The notes under the pieces are model-generated. The model ran no database searches. It saw nothing but the letters and a program-made list of their open reading frames with translations, and was not told where the DNA came from. A program made the translations under genes and the position numbers. This document shows, piece after piece, positions 42,598-47,612 of a stretch of DNA of 47,612 nucleotides. The DNA is from Oscillatoriales cyanobacterium PMM_0080 (GTDB lineage Bacteria > Cyanobacteriota > Cyanobacteriia > Cyanobacteriales > Microcoleaceae). The stretch's first letter is position 1. Every line of letters starts with the position of its first letter. Location: the NCBI GenBank assembly GCA_949127775.1, contig CASBQF010000263.1, positions 1 through 47,612 on the forward strand. The letters are read 5' to 3'.

Positions 42598-42949
42598 TCA
42601 GAGGGGGAGTTTTGCAATGCGATCGACCCATTCTTCAGCACTAGATACCGCCCAAATTATTAACAATTCTTCGATAATAACTTCTATCGGTATCCTTCTT
42701 GAAACGATAATGACTCCTGCGATGCAGGCTGTTTGTTATGAATGCAGCAAACTCTGTTGGCATCGTCTTGCGATCGTGGCTAACAAGCACACGCTGCTGC
42801 TGTGCTGCAATCACCAATACATCTGAATCTTTAACGCCTTCTAGTCCGGCTACAAAAGCGGATTGGAAGTCAACTGCGGATTCTCGTCGTAAAACTCCTG
42901 TGACGATCGCATGATTCAAATCAGCATCAGCTTGGTAACGAACATTCAC
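42598..42949 (-). pseudogene. DUF5615 (PIN-like) toxin, frameshifted
   Basis: The first frame (from ATG 42949) gives MNVRYQADADLNHAIVTGVLRRESAVDFQSAFVAGLEGVKDSDVLVIAAQQQRVLVSHDRKTMPTEFAAFITNS, a normal DUF5615 protein with the acidic residues DAD and HDRKTMP. After NS the frame breaks. In the next frame the expected end appears, AGVIIVSRRIPIEVIIEELL and so on to EEWVDRIAKLPL-stop at 42598. The break lies at 42721-42727, where GATGCAG (plus strand) has replaced or been added. The read-through product from the first frame ends at 42641 with a non-family tail. Either the gene is inactivated, or the sequence contains an error, or a slip restores it. Confidence 0.8.
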
Positions 42950-43275
42950 GATTTCACCTGCTGTCTTGTTGTCTTTGCTGCGATTAATTTGTTGTACAAA
43001 GCAGGATCTGTAGACTGTAGCGGTTGAGGCATCGCATCAAATGCGGCTTCTTCTGCCCCCAGGTAAGCATCGATTTCAGTACGATTTGCTAGATAGAAGG
43101 CGATCGATCCATAAACTTGTTCGAGAGTCAGCAAGGGAAATGATTGAACAATGCTTTCAGGCGATTCCCCTTTTTGGAAAGCACAAACAACTGAGTCAAT
43201 GGCAATCCGAGTCCCTTTCACCCAGTAAGTATTGTTGCGATACTCTGTATAGGATTTAGCTGCTAGAACTTGCAT
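42946..43275 (-). CDS. DUF433 domain antitoxin
   Basis: A 109-residue protein: YTEYRNNTYWVKGTRIAIDSVVCAFQKGESPESIVQSFPLLTLEQVYGSIAFYLANRTEIDAYL is the DUF433 winged-helix-like fold of VapB-like antitoxins. The last four bases overlap the start of the DUF5615 gene (ATGA), as usual for this pair. If the toxin is dead, this antitoxin could remain as a DNA-binding orphan. A -10-like TATAAT (read on the minus strand, about 43298-43303) sits upstream. Confidence 0.85.
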   Translation of the reverse strand: MQVLAAKSYTEYRNNTYWVKGTRIAIDSVVCAFQKGESPESIVQSFPLLTLEQVYGSIAFYLANRTEIDAYLGAEEAAFDAMPQPLQSTDPALYNKLIAAKTTRQQVKS

Positions 43276-43351
43276 AAGTTTGTTTTGATCTAAACTATGT
43301 CTAATTATAGTCTTAAGGCTAGCAATATTACCTGCTAAAATTAGCAGCGGC

Positions 43352-43410
43352 AGATAACCTCAAACTCAGCACCAGCGGCTTTCATCAATCCACTGCATTG
43401 GTTGTTAGAC
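43352..43410 (-). other. attC-like recombination site candidate 2
   Basis: Read on the minus strand: GTCTAAC (R''-like RYYYAAC) at the start, AACCAATGCAGTGG, an 11-base loop-like segment, CCGCTGGTGCTGAG, ending near GTTATCT. The core GTCTAAC/GTTATCT is imperfect and the CAGTGG/CCGCTG arms pair. Length 59 nt lies in the range of integron attC sites. It sits about 145 bp after the acetyltransferase stop. The first 25 bases match candidate 1. Confidence 0.4.
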
Positions 43411-43555
43411 TGCCGTAACTCAATTCATTAGATGATACTAAGTAGATGAGTGGGAAAATACATAAGTCCTGGACGCAGCGAGTGAAACGAAGTAATTCGC
43501 TTACGGTTCTGGCAGCTTTACATTCGGTTACATACCCAGGTTTATTTGCACCCAC

Positions 43556-44134
43556 CTACTTATTCACTCTGTCAATCTTGTAAACTACCTCATCTAAGAT
43601 TTTGCCATTCGGAGTTTCAAGCTTCAACTCACCCACAATCTCACCACCCAAAAATTCAGGAATTTTGGAACTTGCGATGTTTTTGCGATCGACTGGATAA
43701 ATCAAGTAGTCGAAATCTATATTATTCCGTGACCAGTTAACCAGTGCTTGAATAGCTTCTCGACCATAATAACTTCCGTGGGCACTCTTTTTAAGCCAAA
43801 TACCAAGTTCTGGTGTTCTGACTTTACCTTCGCCATGAAGACCACAGCAGCCAAGAAACTCTCCTTTTTTTTGGGATAAGATGGCGAACACTAAGTTATT
43901 ACCCGCTTGCATACTACGCCTACTTTCGACTATGAAACTGCGTGTTTCTTCAATATCCTTACGAGGTGATGGAAACATATAGAGTGTAATTTCACTGGTG
44001 AACTCTTGAAATATATCCTGTTCAAATTCATCAGAGATAGCAACTAATCGTAGCCGCTCACCTTCAATAGTGACAGACAGTAAATCTGGAGGCTGAGGGC
44101 TGAAAAACTGAAATATGTTCATACAAGACAACAT
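43556..44134 (-). CDS. GNAT family N-acetyltransferase
   Basis: A 192-residue acyl-CoA-dependent acetyltransferase. The GNAT fold is visible in IEGERLRLVAISDEFEQDIFQEF, MQAGNNLVFAILSQKKGEFLGCCGLHGEGK, LGIWLKKSAHGSYYGREAIQALVNWSRNN (acetyl-CoA-binding helix, with S-Y-G in the loop) and DYLIYPVDRKNIASSKIPEFLGGEIVGE. A start at 44134 or at 44122 (MNIFQFFSP) is possible. Substrate unknown. It lies between two attC-like motifs, so it may have arrived as a cassette. Confidence 0.82.
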   Translation of the reverse strand: MLSCMNIFQFFSPQPPDLLSVTIEGERLRLVAISDEFEQDIFQEFTSEITLYMFPSPRKDIEETRSFIVESRRSMQAGNNLVFAILSQKKGEFLGCCGLHGEGKVRTPELGIWLKKSAHGSYYGREAIQALVNWSRNNIDFDYLIYPVDRKNIASSKIPEFLGGEIVGELKLETPNGKILDEVVYKIDRVNK

Positions 44135-44153
44135 CTAAGTTAGCCAATATCGC

Positions 44154-44199
44154 ATCCAACAGTTAGTATCTCAAGTCCGCTGCACTGGGGTTGTTAGGC
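44154..44199 (-). other. attC-like recombination site candidate 1
   Basis: Minus strand: GCCTAAC at 44199-44193, followed by AACCCCAGTGCAGCGGAC, and GTTGGAT at 44160-44154. The core forms RYYYAAC and GTTRRRY are both satisfied. The TAA of the upstream gene is inside GCCTAAC. At 46 nt it is shorter than most attC sites. Confidence 0.4.
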
Positions 44200-44436
44200 T
44201 GTGTCGCTGTCGGTAAGTTGTGGCATTGACTCCATTAGTGCCCTTAGCACCTTATTAACAGACTCTGATGTGGTAAAAACTTGAGCTACATCTTCATCTA
44301 AAACCACAACTTTTAGCAGTTGCTTTCCACTTTGAGCCGCAAAGCGGTTGGGCTTTGCCTTTTTATAATCAAATTGGTACTCAGCTAGAAGTTCTTCCTT
44401 TGAATCTTGTGACTCCTCAAAAGGCATTTTGTTCAT
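44194..44436 (-). CDS. Antitoxin partner of BrnT, novel type
   Basis: An 80-residue acidic protein overlapping the end of brnT: MNKMPFEESQDSKEELLAEYQFDYKKAKPNRFAAQSG, then KQLLKVVVLDEDVAQVFTTSESVNKVLRALMESMPQ. The second half resembles a short ribbon-helix-helix dimerisation module, as in antitoxins of BrnT-type systems, but the classical BrnA sequence is not evident. I use the ATG at 44436; 44427 is an alternative. The stop TAA is part of a GCCTAAC motif. Confidence 0.7.
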   Translation of the reverse strand: MNKMPFEESQDSKEELLAEYQFDYKKAKPNRFAAQSGKQLLKVVVLDEDVAQVFTTSESVNKVLRALMESMPQLTDSDTA

Positions 44437-44695
44437 AATCTTCACGCTCCCTTCGAGTGGCTAAACGGGCACTGATAATGCGAATGGTATTAGAACGTTC
44501 GGCGAAAGAAATCAACAGCAAGCGATTGTTTTGGGAGTGTCCAATAATAATCTCTCGCCTCTGGCCCACTGAGTGAGCTTCATCATCAAAAATAACTGCC
44601 AGCACATTATCAAACACGGTTTTGGCTTCTTCAAAGCTGACACCGTGCTTCTTTAGGTTAGCTGCTGCTTTTGACTCATCCCACTCAAACTCCAT
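44417..44695 (-). CDS. brnT: BrnT family toxin
   Basis: A 92-residue RelE-fold ribonuclease of the BrnT family: MEFEWDESKAAANLKKHGVSFEEAKTVFDN, DDEAHSVGQRREIIIGHSQNNRLLLISFAERSNTIRIISARLATRREREDYE. The signature W-DxxKAxxNxxKHGxxFexA and the RIISAR...ER end are both intact. The antitoxin gene follows with an overlap of 20 bp. The pair sits directly upstream of rpmI on the opposite strand. Confidence 0.92.
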   Translation of the reverse strand: MEFEWDESKAAANLKKHGVSFEEAKTVFDNVLAVIFDDEAHSVGQRREIIIGHSQNNRLLLISFAERSNTIRIISARLATRREREDYEQNAF

Positions 44696-44835
44696 GCCCA
44701 GATCGTAACCGATCGCCCATCCACACAGTCAAGAGCCGGTCGATCGCCCATCCTGACATATCGCCGCAAATCTCCCTTGCAGAAAGTAGCACAAACGTGA
44801 TACGGTTGAAGCTTGTGTCCAAATAACACCAGTCC

Positions 44836-45033
44836 ATGCCAAAACTCAAAACTCGCAAAGCAGCCGCGAAGCGCTTTAGAGCGACCGGCACCGGTAAAAT
44901 TGTGCGCCGCAAAGCTTACAAAAGCCACTTGCTCTCTCACAAAAGTTCAGCTCGCAAAAGCCGCTTGTCTAAATTGGTCGTCATTGACGAAACCAACGAT
45001 GGTAACGTGCGGTTAATGCTTCCATACTTGTAA
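44836..45033 (+). CDS. rpmI: 50S ribosomal protein L35
   Basis: A 65-residue basic ribosomal protein of the large subunit: [51 protein letters not shown]. Length and sequence are standard. It starts the L35-L20 pair; infC is not upstream in this window. The leader of about 140 bp to brnT probably has the promoter and any L20 autoregulatory site, which I could not locate. Confidence 0.97.
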   Translation: MPKLKTRKAAAKRFRATGTGKIVRRKAYKSHLLSHKSSARKSRLSKLVVIDETNDGNVRLMLPYL

Positions 45034-45052
45034 AGTTTAACGGTAATCAACG

Positions 45053-45409
45053 ATGACACGGGTAAAACGCGGTAATGTCGCCAGAGCGCGCCGCAAAAAA
45101 ATTCTCAAATTAGCCAAGGGATTCCGAGGCGCACAGTCGAAACAGTTCCGCACAGCTAACCAACGGGTGATGCAAGCCCTGCGAAATGGTTATCGCGATC
45201 GCAAAAAACGCAAACGCGACTTCCGCCGCCTGTGGATTGCTCGGATCAATGCAGCATCTCGCTCGCACGGTACGAGTTATAGCAAACTGATCGGCAACAT
45301 GAAGAAAGCCAACATCGAAATCAACCGCAAAATGCTGGCACAAATGGCGATCATTGACCCCGCAACATTCGGTAAAGTCGTGGAAATGGCAAACCGAGCC
45401 GCAGTGTGA
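45053..45409 (+). CDS. rplT: 50S ribosomal protein L20
   Basis: A 118-residue ribosomal protein: [70 protein letters not shown]. It binds 23S rRNA early in 50S assembly and represses its own operon in some bacteria. 19 bp separates it from rpmI. Confidence 0.97.
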   Translation: MTRVKRGNVARARRKKILKLAKGFRGAQSKQFRTANQRVMQALRNGYRDRKKRKRDFRRLWIARINAASRSHGTSYSKLIGNMKKANIEINRKMLAQMAIIDPATFGKVVEMANRAAV

Positions 45410-45681
45410 AAGCTCGATCGGGCTTTATAATACAGAAAGCAGAGGTAAGAAAGATTTAACTATCTGCCAGAGAAGGAAAACTCCTGATAAATTTAGGAGA
45501 TTTAGACCAAGTTTCCTTCTTTGTTCTTACTTCTGGATTCTGGCTTTTTGGGAAATATCGATCTAATTAGTCGATCGCCATTTTAGTGTTTTTTATACCG
45601 TTGCAGAGATAAGTCTTAGACATTGCTAAGGCATTACAATAAATAAAACCTTCCACAGACCTACTTAATTTAAAAAAAAAC

Positions 45682-46212
45682 ATGGATAGTAAGTTGCTAA
45701 TTGTTTACTTGTCAGCCCTGCTCGTTATACTGGGAAGCACTTCTTGGTTTCTGGTACGCCAGATTCTCAAAACTAGGAAGCTGGAAATGTCTCTCGAACG
45801 CTTAGAAAATAAGCTGACTACAGAAAAAGGAACAGGACAGGAATACTACGAATTGGGCAGTATTTATGTAGATAAGAAACTGTACTCCCAGGCGATCGTA
45901 CTATTTCAAAAAGCCCTGAAAACCAAAGACTTAGAAGGCGAAGAAGATCAAGCCGTTGTTTACAACGCCCTCGGTTTTGCACACTTCGGGCAAGAACAGT
46001 ACGACATCGCGATCCGCCAGTACAAAGAAGCCCTGAAGTTACAGCCAGAATACGTTACATCTCTCAACAATCTAGGTCACGCCTACGAGCGCAAGAAATT
46101 GACAGCTCAAGCCTTGGAAATATATGAACAAGCTCTCGTCTGCGAGCCAGACAATGTAACTGCTAAAGGGCGAGTTGAGTCCCTTCGGAAGCGTTTGGTA
46201 ATCTATAACTGA
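45682..46212 (+). CDS. ycf37: TPR protein, Ycf37-like photosystem I assembly factor
   Basis: A 176-residue protein with an N-terminal membrane helix (MDSKLLIVYLSALLVILGSTSWFLVRQIL, residues 5-28), a coiled-coil linker and three TPR units at about 55-88 (YYELGSIYVDKKLYSQAIVLFQKALK), 93-126 (AVVYNALGFAHFGQEQYDIAIRQYKEALKLQPEY) and 127-160 (VTSLNNLGHAYERKKLTAQALEIYEQALVCEPDN). Membrane anchor, length and repeat number match Ycf37, which helps keep photosystem I stable in Synechocystis. The symbol is a confident guess rather than proof. A terminator follows. Confidence 0.78.
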   Translation: MDSKLLIVYLSALLVILGSTSWFLVRQILKTRKLEMSLERLENKLTTEKGTGQEYYELGSIYVDKKLYSQAIVLFQKALKTKDLEGEEDQAVVYNALGFAHFGQEQYDIAIRQYKEALKLQPEYVTSLNNLGHAYERKKLTAQALEIYEQALVCEPDNVTAKGRVESLRKRLVIYN

Positions 46213-46244
46213 GCGCCCGCCCTGTAAGTAATATAGCTCCTGCA

Positions 46245-46276
46245 AACCTGGTTTCATTCAGAAACCAGGTTTTTTC
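46245..46276 (+). terminator. Intrinsic terminator after ycf37-like gene
   Basis: Perfect 11-bp stem AACCTGGTTTC/GAAACCAGGTT with a 5-nt loop and a T run. Confidence 0.9.
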
Positions 46277-46452
46277 TTCCCAGAGTCGAAGATAGTAAAC
46301 TATCGCACGCCTGAATGCGTTAGTTTTTAAGAACGGGAATTCGGCGGGACGAAGCTCGATCGCACACCAAGAAGGCAGTTTAAACTACTATCAAGACAAA
46401 AGCAGTACCTGCAATGCCGGTCAGCCTTAAACAATAGAAGGAGGAGAACGTA

Positions 46453-46830
46453 GTGACATCAATTCTCGTTGTCGAAGATTCGTGGTTGACTCGCAGGGTA
46501 ATCTGCAAAATCCTGCGAGCAGAAGGATACGAGACTTGGGAAGCAGCGAGCGGCCCGGAAGCTCTAGAACTGCTTACCACTAAAACCCCAAACTGTATGC
46601 TGTTGGATTTGCTGATGCCGGAAATGGAAGGTAGGGAAGTCCTGCAAGCTATGCGCGATCGAGGATACAAGATTCCAGTCATCGTAATTACCGCAGACAT
46701 TCAATCCACTACCAAATCCGAGTGCATGGAACTCGGAGCCCTAGCAGTCATACACAAAATGCCCAACTCAGACGAACTGATCGGGTGGATCAAAAAAGCT
46801 CTAGGTGCAAGCGAGGAGAGCACCCCATGA
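46453..46830 (+). CDS. CheY-like single-domain response regulator
   Basis: A 125-residue receiver-only protein: MTSILVVEDSWLTRRVICKILRAEGYETWEA, phosphoacceptor Asp in MLLDLLMPEMEG, VIVITAD with the switch Thr, and the conserved Lys in VIHKMPNSDEL. GTG start with AGGAGG-type site (about 46439-46444). It is the first gene of an operon with cheC and a PAS protein; the TGA stop overlaps the ATG of cheC. It presumably receives a phosphate that CheC removes. Confidence 0.93.
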   Translation: MTSILVVEDSWLTRRVICKILRAEGYETWEAASGPEALELLTTKTPNCMLLDLLMPEMEGREVLQAMRDRGYKIPVIVITADIQSTTKSECMELGALAVIHKMPNSDELIGWIKKALGASEESTP

Positions 46831-47435
46831 AATTAAGCGATCGAGAGCTCGATGCTTTGCAGGAACTCGTCAACATCGGGATTGGTCAAGCAGCAGGGAT
46901 TTTGAACGACATGATCGAGTCTCCCATTCGCTTGCAAATCCCCTACCTCCAAATCCTGTCTCCAGCGGACGTGCAAGCAGAATTAGAGCAGCACCTCAAC
47001 GGCGAGCAAATCTCCGCCGTCCAGCTCAAATTTACTGGCTCCTTTGGAGGCATTGCCCAGCTAGTCTTTCCCACCAACAGCGCAGCCACGCTCGTGACGA
47101 TGCTGACAGGGGAAGAAGTTGGAACCCACGACCTGGATTCGGTCAAAATTGGTACGCTGAGTGAAGTGGGAAATATTGTAATCAACGGGGTAATGGGTGC
47201 AATCAGCAACGTACTTCAGCAGCGCCTGAACTACTCAATCCCCAATTACACGGAAGGGACGATCGCCAGTTTGCTGACATCTGGCGGTTTGGCTGCTGAT
47301 ACAGTTGTGTTATTAGCCCAAACCCGTTTCATTATTGAAAAGCTGCACATTCAAGGAGATATCATCCTTATTTTCAATGTCAGTTCCTTTGACACACTGT
47401 TGGCTGCGATCAATCAACTTGCCGGGGGTCTATGA
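46827..47435 (+). CDS. cheC: CheC-type phosphatase
   Basis: A 202-residue CheY-P phosphatase. Both CheC active-site motifs of type ExxN are present: ELVNIGIGQAAGILNDMI at about 9-26 and LSEVGNIVINGVMGAISNVL at about 110-129, so the protein appears bipartite and active. The start at 46827 overlaps the upstream stop (ATGA), and the stop overlaps the next ATG. In the absence of other chemotaxis genes here it probably dephosphorylates the adjacent receiver. Confidence 0.93.
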   Translation: MKLSDRELDALQELVNIGIGQAAGILNDMIESPIRLQIPYLQILSPADVQAELEQHLNGEQISAVQLKFTGSFGGIAQLVFPTNSAATLVTMLTGEEVGTHDLDSVKIGTLSEVGNIVINGVMGAISNVLQQRLNYSIPNYTEGTIASLLTSGGLAADTVVLLAQTRFIIEKLHIQGDIILIFNVSSFDTLLAAINQLAGGL

Positions 47436-47612
47436 TCCAGGAGAGCAAAACTATTGAGGAAAAGTTTGGAGTTCTCGACAGCGTACCAGTCGGCGTCTGT
47501 TTGCTGCGAGATGATTTTGTAGTTCTGTTTTGGAATACCTGTCTCGAAGATTGGACGAAAATTCCCCGCGCTCAAATGTTGGGAACCAAGATCACAACTC
47601 ATTTTCCTCATC
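47432..47612 (+). CDS. PAS domain protein, N-terminal part (runs off the window)
   Basis: ATG at 47432 overlaps the cheC stop by four bases. The 60 visible residues, MIQESKTIEEKFGVLDSVPVGVCLLRDDFVVLFWNTCLEDWTKIPRAQMLG, form a PAS domain start (VLDSVPVGVCLLR, VLFWNTCLEDWT). A histidine kinase or diguanylate cyclase module probably follows; the rest is beyond the window. It completes the RR-CheC-PAS operon. Confidence 0.85.
   Translation, partial: MIQESKTIEEKFGVLDSVPVGVCLLRDDFVVLFWNTCLEDWTKIPRAQMLGTKITTHFPH

Noticed and set aside
1-47612. CRISPR array
   Set aside because: Tandem repeats found are 7-bp units or long palindromes; no regular 25-40 bp repeat with unique spacers.
1-47612. tRNA or rRNA genes
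   Set aside because: No T-loop GGTTCRANTCC with a matching acceptor stem was found by eye; a tRNAscan run would be decisive.

Overview
This window comes from a filamentous cyanobacterium of the Oscillatoriales type (Microcoleus, Oscillatoria or Phormidium-like). The evidence is the density of GCGATCGC-type HIP1 octamers, tandem heptamer repeats in the spacers, and cyanobacterium-specific genes: raf1, nblS, menG, a Ycf37-like TPR protein, a kinase-GUN4 fusion, a low-complexity-tail membrane protein, and a 6S RNA beside purK. I saw no tRNA, rRNA, CRISPR array or intact transposase.

Layout. 1-3442: partial rph and adk (minus), a BtuR-like protein with a lost P-loop (plus), and a Ser/Thr kinase fused to GUN4 (minus). 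3443-4342 is a gene-free stretch of palindromes. 4343-12634: a conserved membrane protein, a candidate Yfr2-like small RNA, then the transcription/translation cluster rimP-nusA-ylxR-infB, closed by a perfect terminator. 12985-19319: a membrane protein, a small conserved-looking protein, two GT4 glycosyltransferases and a DegT-type aminotransferase, probably surface polysaccharide functions. 19841-26009: a DUF1400 protein, a DUF3493 protein, a DUF445 protein, menG, a response regulator with a GAF-like region, and raf1. 26454-32146: a DUF4349 lipoprotein, a UvrD-like helicase, a dienelactone-hydrolase-family protein and an S1-type protein. 32401-38677: hicAB, nblS and purD (minus), purK and 6S RNA (plus). 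38980-41243: a TetR regulator, a hotdog thioesterase and a GST-like protein. 41244-44695 is an accessory island: two divergent PD-(D/E)XK-like paralogues, a DUF433/DUF5615 toxin-antitoxin pair with a frameshifted toxin, a GNAT acetyltransferase and a BrnT-type pair. 44836-47612: rpmI-rplT, the Ycf37-like gene, and a response regulator-cheC-PAS operon that runs off the end.

The most interesting signals are mostly outside the obvious genes. They are: a 214-bp MITE with perfect 19-bp terminal inverted repeats and a 6-bp target duplication behind tetR; two matching AGACC-N4-GGTCT operators bracketing tetR; integron attC-like motifs after two of the island genes, one of which contains the stop codon of the upstream gene; a one-base-type frameshift in a DUF5615 toxin; two related IS200/IS605 relics, one immediately upstream of a response-regulator gene and one upstream of purK; a candidate Yfr2/Cyano-1 RNA ahead of rimP; and menG, whose start and stop codons both lie in heptamer repeats. 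Family of long palindromes: long hairpins flanked by short TTCCGG/CCGGAA palindromes recur in at least four places, one as a 162-bp tandem duplication.
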